A stretch of 64,000 bases of DNA from JAAYZX01 sp040770645 (GTDB lineage Bacteria; Actinomycetota; Thermoleophilia; RBG-16-64-13). The stretch spans positions 124,001 to 188,000 of the forward strand of contig JAXGIS010000001.1 of NCBI GenBank assembly GCA_040770645.1, read 5' to 3'. A program made the translations under genes and the position numbers. This document shows, in pieces, positions 29,478 to 38,461 of this stretch; positions within the stretch are counted from its first letter, which is position 1, and every line of letters starts with the position of its first letter. The notes under the pieces are model-generated. The model searched no databases. It saw only the letters and a program-made list of their open reading frames with translations, and had not been told where the DNA came from.

Positions 29478-31264
29478 ATTTCGCCTCGCTCAGCCTGTTT
29501 TTTGGCCAAGAGACTCCTGGCCACCGGGCGGAGGGCGCCGTCCTTGGAAGCGGCCGCCGCTCGGAGCGAAGAGGCCGCCTTCTGGTCTTTCATGGCGGCA
29601 AGAGCCTTGAGGGCGGCGATTCTCACAGCGGCGGGGTTTTTCTTCCAGAAGCGTGGCCGCCATAGGTTATGGAGGGCGGACACTACTTGAGTGTCCACCT
29701 GTTTGCCGTTGGCCACGCGCGCCAGCGCGTCGCACACGGCTTCCACTTCGTCGACTGATCGGGTTGGAAAGTCCGGATGTTCGAGCTGGAGGAGCAGCTC
29801 GGCTACTCCGGCTTCCCCCGCCTCGGGGCCGATCATGCGGGCGGCGAGTGTCCTGACTCCGGCGTCAGAGTCGCGGAGGAACTGCCGGAGCAGGATCGAT
29901 GCGTCTTGGCCAGCGGCGCCCATTCTCCCAAGTGTGCGCACCGCCTCTTTGCGAACCCGCTTGTCTGGGTAGTGCGCCGTCTGTCTGAGGTGGACCAGAG
30001 GGCGGGCATCCGGACTGAATGCCAGGAGTTGGATAGCATTGCGCACCACATACCAGTTGTTGTCCCCCAGATAGGGGATGAGGAGGGCTACGGGGATGTC
30101 ATGAGCTGCGGTGAGTAGACTGATTATCGATCGGCGCACGTTCCGGTTGGCTTCATGGGCTAGGAGTTCTATCAGCGTCGGCAGCAACACGGGACGAAGC
30201 ACAGAGTCGTTCAGGATGGCATGCGCTTCGGGATCGGTGCTCCCGTGCGCACCCCCTTTGGTCAGAAGCTCCCGTATGCCGTGGCGGTATTCAGGGGCGG
30301 TGAGATCCAGCGCCTGTGTTGCGTTACCCACAAACGCGTTGCCTTGTGCGGAGCGGTGGAGTTGGGCTATGAGATAGCGGGCGGTCACCAGGTCGTTCGA
30401 CTGAATACGTGCGCCTATTACCGCGGTCAGCGAACGGACCAGGAGGCCGGCGCTCTCTGTTGATTGACTCTGGGGCAGCAATGGCAGGAGAAACACGTGC
30501 AACTCTTCGAGAGGACAGGGATCTTCGTCCAGCTCCCTCAGGGTAGAGAGATCGGGCAGCGGTTGCTCGATAAGCGCGAGGAGGGATTGCATTTCGTTTG
30601 GCAATGGGGCTGTGGCATCGTCGATTCCGTATGCGTCAACTGCGCCCGCCCCCGGCACTGGAGGCTCACTGGCCTGTTCGGCCTCTGTCAGTCTGCGCAA
30701 CACTCCGTCACGGAGCGAATCGATCAGGTCGGCGCTTATTTGGGCGCCTCCCACCATGGGATCCGCAACGACATAGTCGATGTGGGGTAGATCGGTTTCC
30801 CACAAGACAGTGACCAGGTCGTGGTCCCAGCGTTCGATGGCATCCACGTTGGCCAGTGCATCGACCAGCTGCGCAAGCTCGTCGCGCTCCACTCCTTCAT
30901 ACAACAACAGCTCGCGGATACCGTCGCGGAACAAGATGAAGGCCAGATTGTCCGTGCCGGGATCTCCGGTGTAGACGGCCTCATCGAAGAGACGGATATC
31001 GGTGTCCCCAATGACTAACCTGGCAGGGGATGCGGCCTCCACCATGCGACTGGTGGCTGCAACGAGTTGTTGGAACCCCGTTTCCACGGTGGGGTGCGCC
31101 GGAGGATACATGCGGGTCTCCCGGCACACCCGCTCGAGACTTCGACAGAAGTCTCTGCCGGCGGAGGCGGCTGTGTTCTCGGACAAATCGCAACTCCGGT
31201 CATCGTGGCCAGGTATGCCCGGGTCACTGTCCGGACAAGACTCTGGCTCCGGGTGATAGGACAA
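29474..31264 (-). CDS. HEAT-repeat protein coupled to the HD-GYP gene
   Basis: 596 residues, acidic, soluble. After the N-terminal domain shared with its partner, the C-terminal 330 residues are HEAT-type helical repeats (for example PVLLPTLIELLAHEANRNV, LIPYLGDNNWYVVRNAIQLL, RKEAVRTLGRMGAAGQDAS), a scaffold for protein binding. The start is a TTG at 31264 with a weak SD. The region after residue 30 is certainly coding because the shared domain begins there. The stop overlaps the HD-GYP start. Its role is unknown; a regulatory partner for the HD-GYP protein is the natural guess. Confidence 0.82.
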   Translation of the reverse strand: MSYHPEPESCPDSDPGIPGHDDRSCDLSENTAASAGRDFCRSLERVCRETRMYPPAHPTVETGFQQLVAATSRMVEAASPARLVIGDTDIRLFDEAVYTGDPGTDNLAFILFRDGIRELLLYEGVERDELAQLVDALANVDAIERWDHDLVTVLWETDLPHIDYVVADPMVGGAQISADLIDSLRDGVLRRLTEAEQASEPPVPGAGAVDAYGIDDATAPLPNEMQSLLALIEQPLPDLSTLRELDEDPCPLEELHVFLLPLLPQSQSTESAGLLVRSLTAVIGARIQSNDLVTARYLIAQLHRSAQGNAFVGNATQALDLTAPEYRHGIRELLTKGGAHGSTDPEAHAILNDSVLRPVLLPTLIELLAHEANRNVRRSIISLLTAAHDIPVALLIPYLGDNNWYVVRNAIQLLAFSPDARPLVHLRQTAHYPDKRVRKEAVRTLGRMGAAGQDASILLRQFLRDSDAGVRTLAARMIGPEAGEAGVAELLLQLEHPDFPTRSVDEVEAVCDALARVANGKQVDTQVVSALHNLWRPRFWKKNPAAVRIAALKALAAMKDQKAASSLRAAAASKDGALRPVARSLLAKKQAERGEI

Positions 31265-31311
31265 CCTATACTATGCCCGCCGTCCAAATCCTGCATCTGG
31301 GGGCACAGGTG

Positions 31312-32287
31312 ATGACTCATCGTGTGGATACCAACGCCCTGGCGGAGCGCGTGCTCAAGGGCGACCGGCGGGCGGTGGCCCGCGCCATCTCACTGGTGGA
31401 GAACCGAGATCCGGTGGCGGAGGAGTTGACGCGGCGATTGTTTCCCCACACGGGTCGTGCTCAACGGGTCGGCATCACAGGACCTCCCGGCGTCGGCAAA
31501 TCCAGCCTTATTTCCAGCCTCATCTCCGTCGTTCGCTCCAAGGGCAAGACGGTGGGCGTCATCTCGGTGGACCCTTCCAGCCCCTTCACCCGTGGCGCCC
31601 TCCTGGGCGACCGTATTCGCCTCACCGATCACTTCTTGGATCCGGATGTCTTCATCCGCTCCATGGGTAGCCGGGGGCACTTGGGGGCTGTCCGAGACCA
31701 CGTTGGAGGCTTCACTGGTCCTCGATGCGGCGGGGAATGATGTCATCTTCTTGGAGACAGTGGGCGTTGGCCAAAGCGAGATTGAAGTGGTGAGAGTCTC
31801 CGACACAGTTGTGCTGGTACTCATGCCCGGCTCTGGTGACTCCATCCAAGCGCTCAAAGCCGGGGTGATGGAGATACCCGACATAGTTGCCGTCAACAAG
31901 AAGGATCATCCCCAGGCCGATCAGACTATCGACGAAATCTATGGCATGTTCTGTCTGCGCGGTGAGCGGGGCGGATGGACACCTCCAGTGGTGGGCACAC
32001 AGGCGCTAACGGGCGAGGGAGTGGAAGAGCTCTGGGAGCAGATCGAAGGCCATGTGGCTTGGGCGCGAGAATGCGGTGAGTTCAACAAGCGGCGGGCGCG
32101 ACAGTTGGAGCACGAAGTGTTTGCGCTTGCGCTTCAGCGCATGGGAGAGAGAATGCGGCGTGAGGCGCGCTCCAATCCTGACTTGGCCGGCATCCTCCAG
32201 AGCGTGGCGCAGCGCGAGACCGACCCATTGTCGGCGGTGCGTCAAGTCCTGACCCGAGTGTTCTCTGTGGAAGACGATGAGGTCTGA
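31312..32287 (+). CDS. meaB: MeaB-type GTPase (methylmalonyl-CoA mutase chaperone), one frameshift
   Basis: G3E-family GTPase that loads and protects B12-dependent acyl-CoA mutases. ITGPPGVGKSSLISSLI (Walker A), VDPSSPFTRGALLGDRIRL and SRGHLG lie in the first frame. The frame changes near 31685, and LSETTLEASLVLDAAGNDVIF, ETVGVGQSE, NKKD and the C-terminal helices follow in the second. MeaB proteins normally read SRGHLGGL here, so two bases are missing in the run of G. The start ATG at 31312 is 47 bases from the divergent HEAT gene. Corrected length of about 325 is normal. No mutase large subunit gene is seen nearby. Confidence 0.88.
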
Positions 32288-32383
32288 AGCAACTTATCAT
32301 CGCTCTGGCTTCGGCCGATAAGCATCGTGAGACGCTCGTGACACACGTCGTCTCAGTCGTGGGATCAACTGTTGGCGAGGACG

Positions 32384-32590
32384 ATGCCGGTACGCTTCGC
32401 TAAGCTGTCGTGCCCTTTGTGTGGATCACAAATACGCGTGGATACGTGGGAGATCCCGCGTGTGCACGCACTGTCCACCGCCCGTCGTGACGCTTTGGCC
32501 AGGGCTGCATGCGCCTGTTACCTGGATGAACCTCCTCTGCGTGTGTTTGCCCGTCTATTGGTCGCCACTGCGAGTGCGCCGCGTGTGTAG
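32384..32590 (+). CDS. Possible small Cys-containing protein
   Basis: 68 residues from ATG 32384 (MPVRFAKLSCPLCGSQIRV), containing a CxxC pair (CPLC) and a second pair of Cys (ACACYLDEPP) that could bind metal. GAGG lies only 4 bases before the ATG, which is close. The gene fills part of the 360-base gap between meaB and the B12-domain-like gene; the remainder of the gap shows nothing I recognise. Coding status is uncertain. Confidence 0.3.
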   Translation: MPVRFAKLSCPLCGSQIRVDTWEIPRVHALSTARRDALARAACACYLDEPPLRVFARLLVATASAPRV

Positions 32591-32646
32591 CCTTCCGTTC
32601 GCCGGTTTGCTGCATTACAATCAATGAGTTCCAAGAGGGAGGGAGG

Positions 32647-33048
32647 ATGGCGCACGCAGTGAGGCTGGTGGTGGCTGTCCTGGGCCCCCAAACAGAGAAC
32701 AAGGTCGTCGAACGTATGGCCGGTGTGGTACGTGACCTCGGTGTCGAGGTGATATGCGCCGGCACAGGCTCATCGATTACGAGCTTGGTAGCGGCTGTTG
32801 TTCAAGAAGATGCGGACGCCCTGGCGTTGGTGATCTCAGATGATGGGCAGTGCCCATCGGTGCTGGAACTGCTTCGGCTGCTGCGTTTGGAGTGCGGTGA
32901 GCGAGTGCGGGTGGTAGTCAAAGGTGGGCTGTCGCCTTTCTCGCGCGCCGAACTGCATGACCAAGGAGTATCTCTGATATTGGGGCCGGACGACCCGCCG
33001 GAGTCCGTGCTCCAGGTAGTGAAACCGGCACCGCAAAGAGGGGAGTGA
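32647..33048 (+). CDS. B12-binding-domain-like protein lacking the cobalamin His
   Basis: 133 residues with the length and flavodoxin-like pattern of the C-terminal B12-binding domain of methylmalonyl-CoA mutase (VVERMAGVVRDLGVEVICAG, LVAAVVQEDADALALVISD, VLELLRLLR, VVVKGGLSP). The usual DxHxxG loop at the N-terminus is LGPQTENK here, so the His that coordinates cobalt is missing. Binding of cobalamin is therefore doubtful. The ATG has a strong SD (GAGGGAGGGAGG). It is followed 3 bases later by crotonase, so it is in the acyl-CoA operon. Confidence 0.65.
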   Translation: MAHAVRLVVAVLGPQTENKVVERMAGVVRDLGVEVICAGTGSSITSLVAAVVQEDADALALVISDDGQCPSVLELLRLLRLECGERVRVVVKGGLSPFSRAELHDQGVSLILGPDDPPESVLQVVKPAPQRGE

Positions 33049-33051
33049 CCG

Positions 33052-33825
33052 ATGGCATTGGTTGAGACGACGCGTTTGGGCCGGGTGGCCACCGTGACCA
33101 TCAATCGTCCGGAGGCCATGAACGCTTTCAACAGCGAGCTTCTGGAAGTTCTCATTGACGAGATGGACACGTTGGCCGACGACGGGGGCGTGGGAGCAGT
33201 GGTTATCACCGGCGCCGGGAGGGCTTTCGGGGCAGGTGCCGATATCGCGCAGATGAAGGACTACAACCCGGAGCAGGGGAGGGCCTATTCCGAACTCGGC
33301 CAGCGTGCCACCATCACCATCGAGCAGTTGCCCGTGCCCGTCATCGCCGCCGTGAACGGTTACGCTTTGGGGGGTGGATGCGAGATCGCAATGGCCTGTG
33401 ATATCCGTCTCTGCTCGGAGAACGCCAAGTTTGGCCAGTTGGAGATCAATCTGGGCATTATGCCCGGCTGGGGGGGGACGCAGCGGTTGGTCCGCATATG
33501 TGGGCCGAGCTTCGCCCACGAATTGCTCTACACAGGTAGGATGGCCGATGCTGAGGAGGCTCTGCGTTGGGGCTTGGTGAGCGCGACCTACCCCAAGGAG
33601 GAACTCGTCCCCAAGGCGCAAGAGATGGCGGCGCTTATCGCTGCCAAGAGCCGAGCCGCTCTGCGAAACATCAAGCTCGCCACCTCGCGGGCGCTCGACC
33701 AGGATCTCAGAGGCGGTCTTCGCTTGGAGGCTGATCTCTTTGGCCTCTGTTTCTCCACTCACGACCAGAAGGAGGGGATGGACGCCTTCCTCAACAAGCG
33801 CGACCCGCAGTTCACGCATGACTAA
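33052..33825 (+). CDS. crt: Enoyl-CoA hydratase (crotonase)
   Basis: Hydrates short-chain 2-enoyl-CoA to 3-hydroxyacyl-CoA. 257 residues; oxyanion-hole motifs GAGRAFGAGADI and YALGGGCEIAMACD, with both catalytic Glu present (E111 and E131 in QLEINLGIMPGWGGTQRL). This is the classic crotonase/3-hydroxybutyryl-CoA dehydratase pattern. The ATG at 33052 follows the previous stop by 3 bases. Together with hbd it could complete the crotonyl-CoA/3-hydroxybutyryl-CoA steps. Nothing unusual. Confidence 0.94.
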   Translation: MALVETTRLGRVATVTINRPEAMNAFNSELLEVLIDEMDTLADDGGVGAVVITGAGRAFGAGADIAQMKDYNPEQGRAYSELGQRATITIEQLPVPVIAAVNGYALGGGCEIAMACDIRLCSENAKFGQLEINLGIMPGWGGTQRLVRICGPSFAHELLYTGRMADAEEALRWGLVSATYPKEELVPKAQEMAALIAAKSRAALRNIKLATSRALDQDLRGGLRLEADLFGLCFSTHDQKEGMDAFLNKRDPQFTHD

Positions 33826-33908
33826 TGGTCTAGGGCTGGCGGAGAGGGAGTTGCGGGGTCGATCTACAGCGCGCCTCAAGGCTCCGATATTGTGGGAGTC
33901 CGAGTGTG

Positions 33909-34391
33909 ATGGGCCCTGAGAGCCAGGGTTCGGAAAGAACCCGGGTCGGGAGCTGGTTCGATTGGTGCCTGCGAGTGCGTTACGCCGAAACCGACGCCCA
34001 GCGCATCGTCCACCATGCGGAGTACTTGGTCTACATGGAGGAGGCGCGCTGCGAGTTGGTGCGGGCTCTTGGGCTCTCGTACCGAACGCTCGAAGAACGG
34101 GGGCCCAGTCTGGTTGTGACTGAGGCGCAACTCCGCTACTCGTCGCCTGCCGAGTTTGACGATCGGCTTCGAGTCAGGGCGCGGATTAGTCGTGTGCGCA
34201 GCCGGGAAGTCGTGTTCGAGTATCGTATCGAACACGTGGAGTCCGGACGCTTGGTGGCGAGAGGAACCACCACTCACGTATTCGTGGACCGGGATCTCAA
34301 GGTGATAACCGGCCCGGAGTGGATAATGGATGGCCTGCTTGCAGAGCCTTCCGGTGTGGACGCGGCGGGCCGCGCTGGGGGAGACCAGTGA
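33909..34391 (+). CDS. Acyl-CoA thioesterase, 4HBT/YbgC type
   Basis: Hot-dog fold thioesterase. The signature VRYAETDAQRIVHHAEYLVYMEEAR contains the catalytic Asp of the 4-hydroxybenzoyl-CoA/YbgC group. The product is about 160 residues. A GTG lies immediately before the ATG at 33909; either could serve. It follows crotonase by 80 bases and closes the acyl-CoA block. A strong hairpin terminator lies about 40 bases downstream. Confidence 0.87.
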   Translation: MGPESQGSERTRVGSWFDWCLRVRYAETDAQRIVHHAEYLVYMEEARCELVRALGLSYRTLEERGPSLVVTEAQLRYSSPAEFDDRLRVRARISRVRSREVVFEYRIEHVESGRLVARGTTTHVFVDRDLKVITGPEWIMDGLLAEPSGVDAAGRAGGDQ

Positions 34392-34431
34392 TGCTGGTGC
34401 GGCCTGTGTGATTTGACCACTTGGTGTTCAT

Positions 34432-34466
34432 GGAGCCCCCGGGGGCGTGGTTCCCCCGGGGGCTCC
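34432..34466. terminator. Perfect GC hairpin between convergent genes
   Basis: A 14-bp perfect stem (34432-34445 with 34453-34466) closes a 7-base loop (CGTGGTT). It lies between the thioesterase gene (plus, ends 34391) and the SLH protein gene (minus, ends 34530) and can serve both. No T-tract follows. Confidence 0.78.
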
Positions 34467-34551
34467 ATTGTGTACACAGGGCTCGCTTCGGCCGGCAGAT
34501 CTACAATCCCCAGCCCTACGTCCCCAGCTCTACAATCCCAACTTGGCGTTC

Positions 34552-34795
34552 AGGTAGGCGTCTGTGTAACCCAAGAGCTTGCCGAACCGGAAGGCGATGC
34601 TCTTGCGCTGGGCGATGGCTGTATCGTACTGGCCGGATGCCTTGAGCGCCGCCTCCTCGGCCTTCAGATCGAGATAGGCCTGCAGTACGGCAGGGTCTTT
34701 GTAGATGATGTAGACCCAAGCGCCGCCCATATCCACGTCGGCGAACAGGTCGGTGAGCATCAGATCTTTCTCGAGATAGTAGCTCACACCGTAAC
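34552..34795 (-). repeat. Near-identical repeat, C-terminal copy
   Basis: A 244-base segment that recurs at 34996-35239 with 8 differences (about 97% identity) and no gap. It encodes the second half of the duplicated domain of the SLH protein. The flanking coding sequence for the first half of each domain is much less similar, so the sameness ends abruptly. Confidence 0.9.
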
Positions 34796-34995
34796 CGTCG
34801 CACTTGGCTTTGACACGGGGTGTGAGCAGCGGCTCCTCGGCCGGATCGAAGACGTCACTGAGGGAGAAGGGCTTGGCTTCGTTCATGGCAAACTCGGCCT
34901 CGGCTCCAACTGTCCCCATGAAGCTGCCCAGCCAGTAGCTGCGCTCGTCAATGGTGGTCACAGGGGGAGGTCCGGCGATTGCCAGCTTGGCAAGT

Positions 34996-35239
34996 AGGTA
35001 GGCGTCTGTATAGCCCAAGAGCTTGCCAAACCGGAAGGCGATGCTCTTGCGCTGGGCGATGGCTGTATCGTACTGGCCGGATGCCTTGAGCGCCGCCTCC
35101 TCGGCCTTCAGATCGAGATAGGCCTGCAGTACGTTGGGCTTTTTGTAGATGATGTAGACCCAAGCGCCGCCCATATCCACGTCGGCGAACAGGTCGGTGA
35201 GCATCAGATCTTTCTCGAGATAGTAGCTCACACCGTAAC
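34996..35239 (-). repeat. Near-identical repeat, N-terminal copy
   Basis: Partner of 34552-34795, same length and strand; an exact stretch of nearly 100 bases covers its high-coordinate end. Six of the eight differences are clustered near 35138-35150. Confidence 0.9.
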
Positions 35240-36037
35240 TTGCGCACTTCGCGGCTACGATCTTGGACAGAACCGGTTCATCCTTGGGATCGAAAACATC
35301 GCTGAGGGAGAAATCCTTGGCCTCGTTCATGGCGAACTCGGCCTCGGCCCCCACCGTGCCGGAGAAGCTTCCCAGATACCAACTCCACTGGTCACCTACG
35401 CGTCCCATGGACCGGGTCAGCGTGGACGCGTATTGGATGCGGTTAAGCACAGCCGCCGGCCTCAACGCACCGTTGCTCCCGAAGATGATGCTGAAGTCCA
35501 CAGCCAATGCCACTTCTCGCCTGATCGATTCTGCCACCTGCTCTCCGTCGGAGAAGCGCCCTGAGTAACCGGTCCACGGTCTGGGCCGGGTAGCGGGATT
35601 CGAGATTGTAACCGTCCCGTTGCGCCACCCAGCGCGCAATCATGGCGACGGCCTGCTGTCGCGTGATCGTTTGGTCACCGCCGAACACGTTCGGCGCCAC
35701 CCCGCGGGTTAGCCCTGCGGCGTACGCGGCTTCGACATACCGGTAGTAGGGTCATCCTTGGCGACGTCGGAGAACGAAGGGTTCGCCGCATCGAGCGGCG
35801 TAATATTGAACGCCTCTACCGCCATCTTGGTGGCCTGAAAGCGGGTGACCTCCGCGTAGGGTCTCCATGTCCCGTCGGGGTAGCCTTGCGATATCGCCTT
35901 CAACTGCTCTTCCGAAAGCCCATACTGTTGCCACTCGTCGGGGCCCAAGTCCGGCCAGGCGAGAGCCACCCTGCCCAGGACAGAAGCATGAGCACAACTA
36001 CAGTGCCGAAGAGGACAAGCCTGCACTTTGTCCGCAT

Positions 36038-36396
36038 GGGATCACTCCTTCTGACAGATTGTGTCTCTCTCAGCAAACAAATGAGTCTGTGCCACCCACC
36101 CTTTCTCGCCCACATGGCGTGACGATGTGCATTGTCGGACAACCTCATACAACATCTGGTCCTCTGGCTAGGATTCCCAATACACGGGCCGCCGAAAACG
36201 CCACATCATGAAGGTGCATCAACGCCGGTATTGGGTTGGTAACGTGCCCCAGAGGCGGGCTCATCAACTGGAGGGATGGGAAGCCGCGAAAACCTCGGTT
36301 CAAAAGAGCGCGGCTTGCCCCCACGGACCGGCAAAGGGAGGTTCACTTGGGATGGGCCGCGAGTCGTCCGGCGCCCTCCCCTTGTGATTGCGGCCA
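36038..36396. other. Intergenic region upstream of the ABC operon
   Basis: About 360 bases between the divergent SLH gene and the ABC ATPase gene. It holds an unconvincing 63-codon frame on the minus strand (36206-36397) and a region near 36285-36330 rich in short GC inverted repeats that could fold, but I cannot match it to a known riboswitch or tRNA. No clear -35/-10 pair is visible. An 18-bp palindrome follows directly. Confidence 0.4.
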
Positions 36397-36414
36397 AATC
36401 AGCTTAAGCTGATT
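36397..36414. promoter_or_regulatory. Perfect 18-bp palindrome before the ABC operon
   Basis: AATCAGCTTAAGCTGATT is its own reverse complement. It ends 3 bases before the ATG of the first ABC ATPase gene, where an SD would be expected and none is seen. It is a candidate operator or mRNA hairpin blocking initiation. Confidence 0.5.
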
Positions 36415-36417
36415 GTC

Positions 36418-37385
36418 ATGGGGGCGCTTCTGGAGGTCAGGGGACTTAAGACTTTCTTCATCACTCGGCACGGTGTGGTCCATGCCGTTGACGGCATCAG
36501 CTATTCCGTGGACAGAGGAAGAACCATTGGGATCGTAGGAGAAAGCGGCTGCGGCAAGAGTGTCAGCGCCCTCTCGATCGTGGGCTTGGTGCCCACGCCG
36601 CCCGGACGGATCGTAGAGGGCGCCATCATGTTCGAGGGCCGTGACCTGACGAGGCTTTCGGAACGCGAGATGCAGCAGGTTCGCGGCCGTGAGATCAGCA
36701 TGATTTTCCAGGATCCCATGACGTCTCTAAACCCGGTTCTGACTGTCCGCAACCAACTCACCGAAGGGCTGCGGTTCCATTTCGGCCTCGACTCGGCGGC
36801 TGCGGATGAACGGGCGCTGGAGTTGCTGTGCGACGTGGGTATTCCTGACCCCGAACAGCGCTTGTCAGAGTACCCCCACCAATTGTCCGGGGGAATGCGG
36901 CAGCGAGTCATGATAGCCATAGCCCTGGCCTGTCGGCCCAAGATAGTGATAGCCGATGAGCCGACCACTGCGCTTGATGTGACCATCCAGGCGCAGATTC
37001 TGGAGTTGCTCGGGCAGATACAGAAGGACTCGGATATGGCGTTGATACTGATCACACACGATCTTGGTGTTGTGGCCGGAGTCACGGACGAGGTTATCGT
37101 GATGTATGCCGGGAAGATCGTGGAGCAGGCCCCCACTCGGGAGCTATTCAAACACCCTCGCCACCCTTATACGGCGGCTCTGTTGGCGTCGGTTCCCAGA
37201 TTGGACCAGACTGAGATGGAGTTCCTGGAGAGTATTCCGGGAGCGCCACCCGATCTGGTGGATCCCGCCCTGGGTGTCGGTTTCGGGAGCGCTGCCGATA
37301 CGCCGACGAGTGCCCGATGGAAGAACCGGATTTGCAGGAGTGCGGGGCTGACCACCTGGTGGCCTGCTGGCGGGGTAGGGGGTGA
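36418..37385 (+). CDS. oppD: Oligopeptide ABC transporter ATPase, OppD-like (one frameshift)
   Basis: ATPase of a peptide/nickel-type importer. Walker A GESGCGKS, signature LSGGMRQR, Walker B IVIADEPTTALD, H-loop LITHDLG. The annotated frame degrades after PGAPPDLVDPALG. Adding one G near 37272 (run of three G) restores RFRERCRYADECPMEEPDLQECG, the cysteine-rich C-terminus of OppD, and a stop at 37385, 7 bases before oppF. This makes the break almost certainly a missing base rather than a mutation. ATG 36418 is chosen for the standard MxALLEVRGLK start; no SD precedes it. Confidence 0.92.
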
Positions 37386-37391
37386 GGGAGA

Positions 37392-38390
37392 GTGAGCCAG
37401 GATCCACAGCCCCTACTGGAAGTCCGGAACCTGGTTAAGCTCTTCCCAATTACCCGAGGAGTGGTTTTTCGCCGGCCGGTGGGGGCCGTCCATGCCGTGA
37501 GCGGGGTCAGTTTCTCCTTGGACGCGGGCGAGACGTTGGGAATCGTCGGGGAGTCCGGCTGTGGAAAGAGCACCATGGCCCGCTGCATCATCAGGCTGTA
37601 CCAGCCCACTTCGGGAACGGTTATGTTGGAAGGGGTGGATCTGGGGCGGCTACGTGGCGTGGAACTACGGCGCCGGCGGAGGGACATGCAGATCGTTTTC
37701 CAAGACCCGTACGCTTCCCTCAATCCCCGAATGAGTGTGGAGCGCATCGTGGCTGAGCCACTCAATATTCATCGGGTGGGATCGAGAAGCCAGCGGCGAA
37801 GGCGTGTGCGCGAGTTGCTGGAACTCGTGGGCTTGAGCTCGTCGTTTGCGGAGCGGTTTCCTCATGAGTTCTCGGGTGGTCAGAGACAGCGAATCGGCCT
37901 GGCCCGCGCGCTGGCGTTGAATCCGAAGCTGATCATCTGTGACGAGCCGGTCTCGGCATTAGATGTCTCTATACAGGCACAAATCCTGAACCTGCTCAGG
38001 CAGTTGCAGCAACGCTTGGGGCTGGCTTACCTATTCATCGCACACGACCTCGCTGTGGTCAGGCACATATCCGACCGGATAGGTGTGATGTATCTGGGCA
38101 AGCTGGTCGAAATCGCGCCATCTTCCCGACTCTACAGTCACCCGCTCCATCCGTACACTGCGGGGCTTCTGTCTGCCATTCCCGTACCCGATCCTGATTT
38201 CGAGCAGCGCAGGCAACGACGGGTACTACAAGGTGATGTCCCTAGTCCGGTCAATCCGCCATCTGGGTGCGTATTCCACCCTCGCTGCTTCAGGGCGGAG
38301 CCTATCTGTTCTCGGGAGGTCCCGCCTCTCGAGATGCGCCCGGATGGGCAGGCGGCGGCCTGCTTCTTCCCGTTGGACAGGAGTGCGTGA
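37392..38390 (+). CDS. oppF: Oligopeptide ABC transporter ATPase, OppF-like
   Basis: Second ATPase of the importer, 332 residues. Walker A GESGCGKSTMARC, signature FSGGQRQRIG, Walker B LIICDEPVSALD, and the C-terminal Opp motif GCVFHPRCFRAEPICSREVPP. The GTG start has GGGAGA upstream and lies 7 bases after the corrected oppD stop. Length and motifs are normal. It works with oppD as a heterodimer driving the permease pair encoded downstream. Confidence 0.95.
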   Translation: MSQDPQPLLEVRNLVKLFPITRGVVFRRPVGAVHAVSGVSFSLDAGETLGIVGESGCGKSTMARCIIRLYQPTSGTVMLEGVDLGRLRGVELRRRRRDMQIVFQDPYASLNPRMSVERIVAEPLNIHRVGSRSQRRRRVRELLELVGLSSSFAERFPHEFSGGQRQRIGLARALALNPKLIICDEPVSALDVSIQAQILNLLRQLQQRLGLAYLFIAHDLAVVRHISDRIGVMYLGKLVEIAPSSRLYSHPLHPYTAGLLSAIPVPDPDFEQRRQRRVLQGDVPSPVNPPSGCVFHPRCFRAEPICSREVPPLEMRPDGQAAACFFPLDRSA

Positions 38391-38461
38391 GAGGAGGTGC
38401 AGAATAAGAGAATGCTACGGAACGGTTGTGCTTCTAGACTGAGATGTTAAGGAGGTCTCGA

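Larger units (their letters stand above)
34530..36037 (-). pseudogene. Secreted SLH-domain protein with duplicated C-terminal domain (three frameshifts)
   Basis: Joining three frames gives a protein of about 500 residues. The ATG at 36037 has AAGGAG upstream and leads into a signal peptide (LVLFGTVVVLMLLSWAGW). SLH domains follow (QGYPDGTWRPYAEVTRFQATKMAVEAF; AAGLTRGVAPNVFGGDQTITRQQAVAMIARW; a third ending ALRPAAVLNRIQYASTL), which anchor proteins to the S-layer polymer. Then come two copies of a domain of about 130 residues, beginning YLGSF-GTVGAEAEFAMNEAK and containing YGVSYYLEKDLMLTDLFADV. I do not recognise this domain. Frame changes near 35950, 35745 and 35590 look like simple indels since the SLH motifs continue across them. 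The gene ends at a convergent terminator. Confidence 0.75.

Noticed and set aside
31260..31280. TATACT near the divergent HEAT and meaB starts as a promoter
   Set aside because: No -35 at proper distance on the plus strand, and it lies only about 40 bases from both starts; too weak to list.
36206..36397. Minus-strand frame of 63 codons and a TTCAAAA T-loop-like stretch upstream of the ABC operon, suggesting a tRNA or small gene
   Set aside because: The flanking bases do not pair as a T-arm, no anticodon or acceptor stem can be formed, and the frame has no SD or protein-like pattern.
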